A model generated the notes under the pieces. It saw nothing but the letters and a program-made list of their open reading frames with translations, made no database searches and was not told the DNA's origin. A DNA stretch of 5,288 nucleotides from Deltaproteobacteria bacterium. Its GTDB lineage: Bacteria > Desulfobacterota > DSM-4660 > Desulfatiglandales > HGW-15. The translations under genes were made by a program, and so were the position numbers. Each line of letters opens with the position of its first letter. The first letter of the stretch is position 1. The DNA is taken from the NCBI GenBank assembly GCA_019308525.1, contig JAFDIC010000299.1:1-5288 (forward strand). The letters are read 5' to 3'. This document shows, one piece after another, positions 1-5,288 of the stretch.

Positions 1-2
1 AG

Positions 3-107
3 AAGTTGACCCACAGGCAACGGGAACTCTTGGAGGAATTCAGAAAGACGGAGATCGAGGGGAAAAAGAAAAAGGGGAATCATTTTTGGCAAAGAATAAG
101 AAAATAA
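3..107 (+). CDS. dnaJ: C-terminal end of an upstream protein, probably the chaperone DnaJ (partial)
   Basis: Thirty-four codons are open from the window edge to a TAA stop at 105-107. The peptide begins KLTHRQRELLEEF, continues through a Lys-rich stretch and ends HFWQRIRK. Many DnaJ proteins end this way: a short amphipathic segment of the 'L(T/S)xxQRELLEEF' type after the last beta domain, then a charged linker and an aromatic/basic tail. DnaJ is the J-domain co-chaperone that delivers unfolded clients to DnaK and stimulates its ATPase in the cytoplasm. None of its diagnostic parts (J domain, G/F region, CxxCxGxG zinc repeats) lies inside the window, so the call rests on tail similarity and on the neighbouring dksA, which often sits beside dnaK/dnaJ genes in deltaproteobacteria. 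The 19-bp gap to dksA has no terminator, so the two are probably co-transcribed. Another protein with a similar tail is possible. Confidence 0.5.
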   Translation, partial: KLTHRQRELLEEFRKTEIEGKKKKGNHFWQRIRK

Positions 108-126
108 CCAGAGGATAGTTTCGGCT

Positions 127-492
127 ATGTTGACCAAGAAAAAAAAGGAATATTTCAAGAAACTTCTGAACGAGCGATTGGAAGAACTCCTTAAGGAGGC
201 CAACAAGACCGTCAGTGGTATGACGCTTCATAAGGAAAACCTACCTGACCCTACTGACAGGGCCTCTCTGGAGTCGAACAGAAACTTCACCTTGAGAATA
301 AGAGACAGGGAACGCAAGCTCATAGCAAAGATCAAGGAGGCCCTTGAAAGGATTGAAAACGGGAGTTATGGTATTTGCGAGGAGTGCGGTGAAGAGATCT
401 CCGAGGCAAGGCTGAAGGCGAGGCCCGTGACCACCCTTTGTATTGAATGTAAGAAAAAACAGGAACAGGATGAAAAGCTCAGGGGAATTTAG
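127..492 (+). CDS. dksA: RNA polymerase-binding transcription factor DksA (DksA/TraR C4 zinc finger family)
   Basis: This 121-residue DksA-type regulator would bind in the secondary channel of RNA polymerase and, with ppGpp, adjust rRNA and amino-acid biosynthesis promoters. The N-terminal half is a charged coiled coil (about residues 3-75). Its tip carries DPTDRA at 41-46, matching the DxxDxA motif that acts near the polymerase active site (D71 and D74 in E. coli DksA). After it comes RDRERKLI (59-66), nearly identical to E. coli. A four-cysteine zinc finger has C84, C87, C105 and C108 as ligands. The protein is about 30 residues shorter than the 151-residue E. coli protein. It lacks only the variable N-terminal extension, as is common in this type, and is not truncated. 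The ATG follows GAGG at 111-114 with a rather long spacing of 12 bases. TraR-like proteins are shorter and lack the full coiled coil, so DksA is preferred. The gene lies 19 bp behind the probable dnaJ end and is closed by a terminator. Confidence 0.93.
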   Translation: MLTKKKKEYFKKLLNERLEELLKEANKTVSGMTLHKENLPDPTDRASLESNRNFTLRIRDRERKLIAKIKEALERIENGSYGICEECGEEISEARLKARPVTTLCIECKKKQEQDEKLRGI

Positions 493-496
493 TGTG

Positions 497-516
497 CCCT
501 ACCCCGCCCCAACCCC
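497..516 (-). other. G-quadruplex-forming motif (minus strand; C-rich on plus strand)
   Basis: The plus strand has four cytosine runs: 497-499 (3), 502-505 (4), 507-510 (4) and 513-516 (4). They are separated by only TA, G and AA. The complement is therefore GGGG-TT-GGGG-C-GGGG-TA-GGG, which meets the usual G3+ N1-7 rule with very short loops, a combination expected to fold stably. It starts 4 bases after the dksA stop codon and ends 2 bases before the terminator stem. The G-rich strand is the template for dksA transcription, so the RNA itself is C-rich. The motif is directly visible; folding and function are inference. Confidence 0.6.
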
Positions 517-518
517 AT

Positions 519-556
519 GAGCCGGTGCCAGCTTCATTGACCGGCTTTTTTATTTT
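519..556 (+). terminator. Rho-independent terminator after dksA
   Basis: An inverted repeat pairs GCCGGT (521-526) with ACCGGC (540-545). It can be extended outward by A520-T546 and a G519-T547 wobble. The loop is about 13 bases. The 3' arm runs directly into T546-T551 and then ATTTT, giving ten T in eleven bases. The hairpin is GC-rich and lies 26 bp behind the dksA stop. It should end the dnaJ/dksA transcript and separate it from the next gene. The stem is short and the loop is larger than ideal, so some read-through into the next gene is plausible. Confidence 0.8.
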
Positions 557-565
557 GAAACCCTG

Positions 566-581
566 TGCTATGATCAATTCA
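566..581 (+). promoter_or_regulatory. Extended -10 promoter, possible start of a leaderless transcript
   Basis: TGCTATGAT at 566-574 matches the sigma-70 extended -10 consensus (TGnTATAAT) at all but one position. Seven bases past the hexamer is base 581, the A of the next gene's ATG. The region 17 bp upstream of the hexamer is only the terminator's T tract (546-551), so the -35 element is poor. This is tolerable for an extended -10 promoter. No Shine-Dalgarno sequence is present between 557 and 580, which fits an mRNA beginning with AUG. The motif is seen; its activity and exact start site are inferred. Confidence 0.5.
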
Positions 582-3274
582 TGAAAAGGGTGAATAACAA
601 GAAAGGGGCCGATCCGCAATCCCAGAAGAGCCTGGAAGAAGTAATTACAACTCACGTAAACGCAGACTTTGATGCGCTTGCTTCCATGATCGCGGCCAAG
701 AAACTCTATCCGGGTGCGAAACTCGTGTTTCCCGGTTCCCAGGAACGCAACCTCCGAAATTTCTTTCTCCAATCCACCTCCTACGTTTTTGACTTCACGA
801 AGATCAAGAACGTGGACTTTGACGGAATAAAACGACTGGTCCTCGTGGACACGCGCCAGAGGAGCAGGATAGGAAAATTCGCTGAAATCCTCGATAGAGA
901 TGACGTGGAAATCCACATCTATGATCATCATCCAGACTCTGAAGAAGATATTCACGGCCAGAAAGAGGTTATCGAGAAAATAGGCTCCACGACTGCAATC
1001 TTGACGAAAATAATCAGGGAAAAGGGGATCGCCGTGTCTCCAGACGAAGCAACTATCATGATACTCGGCATACATGAAGACACTGGATCCTTTACTTTTT
1101 CCTCCACGAGCCCCGATGACCATCAGGCTGCTGCCTGGCTTTCAGAACAGGGGGCGAATCATTCCCTCGTGCCGGACATGCTCACCCGTGAACTGACCGC
1201 AGAGCAGGTTTGGCTCCTGAATGACCTTACCAGGTCGGCCACGACCCATGTGATTGATGGAATAGAGGTGGTCATTTCAAAGGTCGTCAGTGATGTGTAT
1301 GTGGGAGATTTCGCTGTGCTTGTGCACAAATTCATGGAAATGGAAAACCTCAATGCCATATTCGCCCTTGCCCAGATGGAAGACAAGATCTACCTGGTTG
1401 CCCGGAGCCGCGTAAAGGAAATCAATGCTGCGGAGATAGCCGTCTCTTTTGGCGGAGGTGGGCACCCCCAGGCAGCCTCTGCAACGATAAAAAACAAGAC
1501 TCTGGCCCAGGCCGAAAGAGCGCTCAAAGGGCTTCTCGCGAAACGGATCAATCCACAGAAAAAGGCCAAGGACATGATGTCTTCGCCCGTGCTTCATATT
1601 TCTCCGGACGCCACGGTGAAGGAAGCGGCCACGCTGATGACAAAGTACAACATTAACGTCCTCCTCGTGCTGGATGATAGAGAAAACCTTACGGGTTATG
1701 TTACGAGGCAAGTTGTGGAAAAAGCGGTGTTCTTTCATCTGGACCAGGTGAAGGTGAGAGACTATATGAACATTGATTTTTCCACCGTTGACCCTGAGAC
1801 CCCGCTCAAGGAGGTCCAAGACCTTATTATCAGGAACAAGTTGAGGATCCTGCCCGTAGTGGCGGGCACAAAGGTAGTCGGCGTGATCACGAGAACAGAC
1901 CTGCTGAACATCCTGGTGGGAGAGACGTCGGTCCCCGCCTTTCTCTATGAATTGCGAGATACGCCCCATGCTATCAGGACAAGAAACATGGCCGCACTGC
2001 TGAAAGAGCGCTTGCCAAGGAGGGTTATCCAACTCCTCAAAGAACTTGGCAACGTCGCCGATATGCTCGGATACGGAGCATACCTGGTAGGCGGCCTCGT
2101 AAGAGACGTGTTTCTCAAGAGGGAGAATCTAGACATCGACATAGTGATCGAGGGAGATGGAATCAAATTCGCCAGGGAGTTCGCCAAGCTACACGACGTA
2201 AAGATCAGAAGTCACAAGAAGTTCGGGACTGCTATAATCATTTTTCCCGACGGCTTCAAGATAGATGTCGCAACCGCCCGAATGGAGTACTACGAGTCTC
2301 CTGCTGCACTACCCATAGTAGAGACCAGCTCTCTGAAAATGGACCTCATGAGACGAGATTTCACCATCAATACCCTGGCAGTAAAACTCAACAAGAGGGA
2401 TTACGGTACCCTGGTGGATTACTTCGGAGGGCAGAGGGACATCAAAGAAAAGGTCATAAGGGTGCTGCACAATCTCAGCTTTGTAGAGGACCCCACGCGG
2501 GTTCTGAGGGCCATACGATTCGAGCAACGTTTCGGGTTCAAGATCGGGAGGTTGACAGAGGCACTCATCAAGAATGCGGTTGCCCTGGAAACCTTTAAGG
2601 AACTATCCGGCCGGCGGCTTTTCCTGGAACTGAAGCTCCTGTTGATGGAGGAGGATCCCAAGAGGGCGATTGAACGCATGGCTGAATTTGATCTGTTGCA
2701 ATTCATCTCACCGGAGATAGAACTTACGAACAACTTGAGCAAATTGCTGGATGAGATCAAGGCCGTGATCTCCTGGTACAGACTTCTTTATATTGAAGAA
2801 CCCTTTGAACCCTGGAAGGTATATTGGCATGGCCTCACATGGGCCCTCGACCCGAAGGCGTTGCAAGCCCTTGCGGATCGCTTGCAGATGACGGATACTG
2901 AAAGCAAGAGACTGATCTGCCAGAGACTGGAAATGAAAAACGTGTTGGACAAATTGTACAAATTGGACAGTGGAAAAAACTATCAGATTTATACCTTGCT
3001 GTCCCAGTATGATACAGAAACTTTACTCTATCTCATGGCAAGGACGAGCAGTGAAAAGGTAAAACGGTTGATCTCCAATTACTTCACCAGAATGAAGGGG
3101 GTGAGGGTTCAATTGACCGGCAAAGATTTAAAGAGGCTTGGCTTCAAGCCCGGGATAATTTATAAGGAGATATTCGGCTCACTCTTGGAAGCCAGGCTGG
3201 AGAACCTTGTCAGCACCAAGAAAGATGAAGAGGAATTCGTCAAGAAGCGTTTCGCGAAATACTTGCACGGCTAG
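581..3274 (+). CDS. DHH phosphoesterase - CBS pair - tRNA nucleotidyltransferase/poly(A) polymerase fusion (A-adding type)
   Basis: This 897-residue protein has three modules. (1) A DHH/DHHA1 phosphoesterase (about 20-320) has H25-x-N-x-D29-x-D31, D90 in LVDTR, DHH at 115-117, D167 in HEDTG and the DHHA1 glycine/histidine motif GGGGHPQAAS at 291-300. All expected metal ligands are present. (2) Two CBS domains (about 328-385 and 392-448) probably bind an adenine nucleotide. The second keeps GxxTxxD (434-440); the first lacks the Asp. (3) A class II nucleotidyltransferase has GG at 504-505, R508-D509, catalytic D518-x-D520, RRDFTINTLA (591-600) and EDPTR (636-640), then neck/body helices to the C-terminus. 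The EDPTRVLRAIRF form is typical of A-adding enzymes and bacterial poly(A) polymerases. The same DHH-CBS-nucleotidyltransferase layout is known from Aquifex and Geobacter, where CC- and A-addition to tRNA 3' ends are split between enzymes. A separate CC-adding enzyme would then be expected elsewhere. Whether it adds the terminal A of tRNA or polyadenylates RNA cannot be decided here. The ATG at 581 has no Shine-Dalgarno sequence. Confidence 0.9.
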   Translation: MKRVNNKKGADPQSQKSLEEVITTHVNADFDALASMIAAKKLYPGAKLVFPGSQERNLRNFFLQSTSYVFDFTKIKNVDFDGIKRLVLVDTRQRSRIGKFAEILDRDDVEIHIYDHHPDSEEDIHGQKEVIEKIGSTTAILTKIIREKGIAVSPDEATIMILGIHEDTGSFTFSSTSPDDHQAAAWLSEQGANHSLVPDMLTRELTAEQVWLLNDLTRSATTHVIDGIEVVISKVVSDVYVGDFAVLVHKFMEMENLNAIFALAQMEDKIYLVARSRVKEINAAEIAVSFGGGGHPQAASATIKNKTLAQAERALKGLLAKRINPQKKAKDMMSSPVLHISPDATVKEAATLMTKYNINVLLVLDDRENLTGYVTRQVVEKAVFFHLDQVKVRDYMNIDFSTVDPETPLKEVQDLIIRNKLRILPVVAGTKVVGVITRTDLLNILVGETSVPAFLYELRDTPHAIRTRNMAALLKERLPRRVIQLLKELGNVADMLGYGAYLVGGLVRDVFLKRENLDIDIVIEGDGIKFAREFAKLHDVKIRSHKKFGTAIIIFPDGFKIDVATARMEYYESPAALPIVETSSLKMDLMRRDFTINTLAVKLNKRDYGTLVDYFGGQRDIKEKVIRVLHNLSFVEDPTRVLRAIRFEQRFGFKIGRLTEALIKNAVALETFKELSGRRLFLELKLLLMEEDPKRAIERMAEFDLLQFISPEIELTNNLSKLLDEIKAVISWYRLLYIEEPFEPWKVYWHGLTWALDPKALQALADRLQMTDTESKRLICQRLEMKNVLDKLYKLDSGKNYQIYTLLSQYDTETLLYLMARTSSEKVKRLISNYFTRMKGVRVQLTGKDLKRLGFKPGIIYKEIFGSLLEARLENLVSTKKDEEEFVKKRFAKYLHG

Positions 3275-3278
3275 AACC

Positions 3279-4007
3279 ATGGACGAAGCAAATATCAACA
3301 CCGACTATGAAGTGAAGCTGGAGGTCTTCGAAGGGCCTCTTGATCTCCTGGTCCATCTGATTCGCAAGAATGAGGTGGATATCTTCGACATTCCCATCTC
3401 CATTATTACAGATCAGTACCTTGAATACCTGGACTTCATGAAGGGGCTCAACATCAACCTGGCGGGCGAATTTTTCGTAATGGCATCGACCCTGATGCAC
3501 ATAAAATCAAGAATGCTTCTCCCCGGGGCGGAGGAGGATGGGGAGGAGGATCCCAGGGATGAGATTGTGGGTCCACTCCTCGAGTATCTCCAGCTCAAGG
3601 AGATAGCGGGAGAGCTTTCGGAGCGTGAGGTGCTCTATCGGGATGTCTTCACGAGGGGTCGTGCGGCCGACTTCAAGAATGATCTCCAGGCAGAAGAGGA
3701 AATCATCGAGGTCAACCTGTTTCAACTTATTGATGCCTTTCGCCAGATAATTGAAAGAAATGTACCCGGCGAAACCATGAGAATAGAACCAGAGAAGTGG
3801 TCCATCAAGAACAAGATGGAACATATTCTTGATCGTCTAAGAGAAGAGAAAACAGTGGTTTTCAGCAATCTATTTGACAATGACAGGAGTATTTCCGAAT
3901 TCATAGTAACCTTCCTTGCATTGTTGGAATTGGTGCACACCGGCTTGGTAAGGGTATACCAGAAGGAACTAAACGGAGACATCCATCTTGAAGGACTTTT
4001 CGGGTAG
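3279..4007 (+). CDS. scpA: Segregation and condensation protein A (ScpA)
   Basis: ScpA is the kleisin subunit of the bacterial Smc-ScpAB complex, which loads on and compacts the nucleoid and helps separate replicated origins. The 242-residue protein shows the signature VFEGPLDLLVHLI at 16-28, then DIFDIPISIITDQYLEYL (34-51) and EFFVMASTLMHIKSRMLLP (64-82). These make up the N-terminal helical part that contacts the Smc neck. An acidic, non-conserved linker (84-95) and a variable helical middle follow. The C-terminal winged helix (about 200-240), with ISEFIVTFLALLELVHTGLVR, binds the Smc head. The length is normal for the family. The start at 3279 is chosen because it leaves the usual short lead before the conserved block. 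Upstream in-frame starts (TTG 3207, ATG 3225) would add an unconserved tail buried in the preceding gene. The ATG is 4 bp behind the previous stop and has no good Shine-Dalgarno sequence, so translation is probably coupled to the upstream gene. Confidence 0.95.
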   Translation: MDEANINTDYEVKLEVFEGPLDLLVHLIRKNEVDIFDIPISIITDQYLEYLDFMKGLNINLAGEFFVMASTLMHIKSRMLLPGAEEDGEEDPRDEIVGPLLEYLQLKEIAGELSEREVLYRDVFTRGRAADFKNDLQAEEEIIEVNLFQLIDAFRQIIERNVPGETMRIEPEKWSIKNKMEHILDRLREEKTVVFSNLFDNDRSISEFIVTFLALLELVHTGLVRVYQKELNGDIHLEGLFG

Positions 4008-4024
4008 AAAAGAGAGGGCTGAAT

Positions 4025-4648
4025 ATGGCCAAATCACTTAAGCTGATCATTGAAGCATTGCTTTTTGCCTCCGACAAGCCCTTGACAGTGAAGGACATTC
4101 GCTCCGCTCTGCCTGAGGCGAATCCTTCGAAAATACGGAGCGCCCTGAGGGCACTGAAATATGAATACGAGGCCATGGGTCGCAGTTTTTCTCTAAAGGA
4201 AATAGCAAACGGTTACCAGTTCAAGAGCCGCTCGGAATACGGTCCCTATGTCCTAAAGATGCTCCAATCTTCGCCCAACAGGCTCTCCCGTGCGGCCATG
4301 GAGACCCTTGCCATTATTGCCTACAAACAACCCATAATGAGGCAGGAAATTGAGAGATTGCGCGGTGTGGACGTGGGGGGTATACTAAGGACCCTCCTGG
4401 AGAAGGATCTCATAAGGATCATGGGGCGCAAGAATCTGCCTGGCAGGCCCCTCATATATGGTACCACCAAGAAGTTTCTTGAGGTGTTCGACCTCAAGGA
4501 TATCGACTCTTTACCCAAGCTGAAGGAAATAAGGTCCTTGGGTACCGAGGATCATGAACCCGAGGGAAAAACCCAAAAAAAGGCGGTCGGGGCGCAGGAA
4601 GAAAAAGGGGGACCCGAGGTCGGAACAGGCCAGGGCCTTGCGGATTAA
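4025..4648 (+). CDS. scpB: Segregation and condensation protein B (ScpB)
   Basis: ScpB is the dimeric winged-helix partner that binds the middle of ScpA in the Smc-ScpAB complex. The 207-residue protein opens with IIEALLFASDKPLTV (8-22), the usual start of the first winged helix (to about 80). The second winged helix (about 85-155) holds the family's most conserved stretch: LSRAAMETLAIIAYKQPI (87-104), RQEIERLRGVDVGGILRTLLEKDLI in 106-130 and GRKNLPGRPLIYGTTKKFLEVF (134-155). From about residue 172 the tail is polar, low-complexity and not conserved. Base 4554 in this tail is where the next gene probably begins in another frame. A good ribosome binding site, GAGAGGG (4012-4018), lies 6 bases before the ATG. 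The gene follows scpA by 17 bp and is clearly in the same operon. The tail contains an A AAA AAG heptamer in frame at 4576-4582. Confidence 0.95.
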   Translation: MAKSLKLIIEALLFASDKPLTVKDIRSALPEANPSKIRSALRALKYEYEAMGRSFSLKEIANGYQFKSRSEYGPYVLKMLQSSPNRLSRAAMETLAIIAYKQPIMRQEIERLRGVDVGGILRTLLEKDLIRIMGRKNLPGRPLIYGTTKKFLEVFDLKDIDSLPKLKEIRSLGTEDHEPEGKTQKKAVGAQEEKGGPEVGTGQGLAD

Positions 4649-5288
4649 CAGGATCCTTTCACTCTCCGGCATCTGCTCACGTCGCAAGGCCGATGAATGG
4701 ATCCTTCAGGGACGCGTCAAGTTGAATGAGCAGGTTGTGAGGAGCCCGGGTGTCCGCGCCTTCTGGGGCAAGGACAGAATCAAGGTAGACGACAGGGAGA
4801 TTCCCGGTCCCTCAAGTCGTGTCTATCTGATGTTGAACAAGCCATTCGGCTACATTTGCTCCCTGAAGGATCCAGAGGGTAGACCGGTGGTGACGGATCT
4901 CTTGCAGGGCGTTGAGAAGAGGATTTACCCTGTTGGTCGTCTCGACTTTGACAGCCTTGGGCTGTTGCTCCTTACGGATGATGGCGAATTTGCCCATCGA
5001 CTTACCCATCCTCGTTATCGTGTCCCGAGGACGTACAAGGTCACAGTGGAGGGGCAGATTTCGGACCGTGCTTTGGAGTCCCTTGAAAAGGGGCTTTACC
5101 TGGAGGACGGTTTCAGCGGCCGGGCCAAGGTTACCCTTCTTCAAAGGGACCATAGACAAAGCGTGGTTAGAATGACCGTGACCGCCGGCAAAAACCGGCT
5201 GATAAGGAGAATGCTCGGGAAGGTGGGACACAGGGTAATTCATCTGCTCAGGATCGGGTTCGGTCCCCTTGAGCTGGGTGACCTTAAG
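4554..5288 (+). CDS. rluB: RluB/RsuA-family rRNA pseudouridine synthase (3' end outside the window)
   Basis: This enzyme isomerises a specific uridine of rRNA to pseudouridine. RluB acts on 23S and RsuA on 16S rRNA; proximity to scpAB favours RluB. From ATG 4554, 245 residues are visible and the frame is open at the window edge. A very basic tail (residues 1-28, with KKRRSGRRKKK) precedes an S4 RNA-binding domain (about 30-80: RINRILSLSGICSRRKADEWI at its start, then QGRVKLN). The catalytic domain includes LMLNKPFGY (92-100), YPVGRLDFDSLGLLLLTDDG (125-144) with catalytic Asp131, and the late motif KNRLIRRML (213-221), followed by IGFGPLELGDL. Little more than a variable tail should be missing. 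Start choice: ATG 4554 has GAGG (4547-4550) only 3 bases upstream and overlaps scpB by 95 bp. The alternative TTG 4638 would begin MRINRILSL, a family-typical N-terminus, but with a poorer codon and weak ribosome binding site. I favour ATG at about 65:35. Family assignment is secure; the exact rRNA target is inferred. Confidence 0.88.
   Translation, partial: MNPREKPKKRRSGRRKKKGDPRSEQARALRINRILSLSGICSRRKADEWILQGRVKLNEQVVRSPGVRAFWGKDRIKVDDREIPGPSSRVYLMLNKPFGYICSLKDPEGRPVVTDLLQGVEKRIYPVGRLDFDSLGLLLLTDDGEFAHRLTHPRYRVPRTYKVTVEGQISDRALESLEKGLYLEDGFSGRAKVTLLQRDHRQSVVRMTVTAGKNRLIRRMLGKVGHRVIHLLRIGFGPLELGDLK

Noticed and set aside
555..574. TTGAAA (555-560) as a -35 box for TATGAT (569-574)
   Set aside because: The spacer would be only 8 bp against the required 16-18. 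The extended -10 reading does not need this box.
479..1123. 214-codon open frame on the minus strand over the start of the DHH module and the intergenic region
   Set aside because: It is antisense to strongly conserved DHH motifs, shows no recognisable domain and runs through the terminator and promoter. It is a shadow of the + strand gene.
1277..2032. 251-codon open frame on the minus strand across the CBS region
   Set aside because: It is His/Arg-rich with no family resemblance and fully opposite a conserved coding region, as expected for a reverse-frame shadow.
2949..2965. Direct repeat ACAAATTG twice within 17 bases
   Set aside because: It encodes a similar pair of LDKL/YKLD helix segments in the nucleotidyltransferase C-terminal body. 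It is too short to suggest anything beyond codon coincidence.
3207..3278. Longer ScpA beginning at TTG 3207 or ATG 3225
   Set aside because: The added residues are Ser/Arg-rich, unlike any ScpA N-terminus, and lie wholly inside the preceding gene. ATG 3279 gives the normal family start.
5184..5199. GCCGG/CCGGC hairpin with an A-rich loop, terminator-like
   Set aside because: It lies inside the conserved C-terminal motif of the pseudouridine synthase and has no T tract after it.
4812..5243. 143-codon minus-strand frame and an 87-codon plus-strand frame (4912-5175)
   Set aside because: Both overlap the clearly conserved pseudouridine synthase frame, which contains GRLD and the S4 domain and stays open through the region.

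Overview
The window reads as an ordinary chromosomal segment of a Gram-negative, moderate-GC bacterium. It is most likely a deltaproteobacterium in the broad sense (Desulfobacterota, for example a Syntrophobacterales- or Geobacter-like lineage). Three things suggest this: a short DksA of about 120 residues directly behind what looks like the end of dnaJ; an A-adding-type tRNA nucleotidyltransferase/poly(A) polymerase fused to DHH and CBS domains, an architecture familiar from that group and from Aquifex; and the scpA-scpB-rluB order. This assignment rests on family knowledge and gene order, not on a search. All genes lie on the + strand. I see no mobile element, CRISPR array, tRNA or rRNA.

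Layout. Bases 3-107 hold the last 34 codons of an upstream gene, probably dnaJ. dksA follows at 127-492. An 88-bp intergenic region (493-580) carries, in order, a C-rich tract whose complement is a four-run G-quadruplex motif, an intrinsic terminator and a strong extended -10 promoter motif. The promoter is placed so that transcription would begin at or next to the A of the next ATG. From there a tight co-directional block runs to the window edge: the DHH-CBS-CBS-nucleotidyltransferase fusion (581-3274), scpA (3279-4007, 4 bp after the previous stop), scpB (4025-4648, 17 bp after scpA) and an rluB/rsuA-family pseudouridine synthase (about 4554 to beyond 5288), which probably overlaps the end of scpB by 95 bp out of frame.

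How the genes fit together. The first block is stress and transcription control: DnaJ co-chaperone, and DksA, the ppGpp partner on RNA polymerase. The second block mixes RNA maturation (3'-terminal A addition or polyadenylation, and rRNA pseudouridylation) with chromosome organisation (ScpA and ScpB, the non-SMC subunits of the condensin-like complex). scpA-scpB-rluB is a widely conserved cluster, so the co-location does not imply one shared pathway.

I do not see a previously undescribed multi-gene system. The points most worth a second look are the two-catalytic-centre fusion protein, the apparent leaderless start of its gene, the template-strand G-quadruplex motif beside the dksA terminator, and the scpB/rluB overlap with an A7 slippery sequence.
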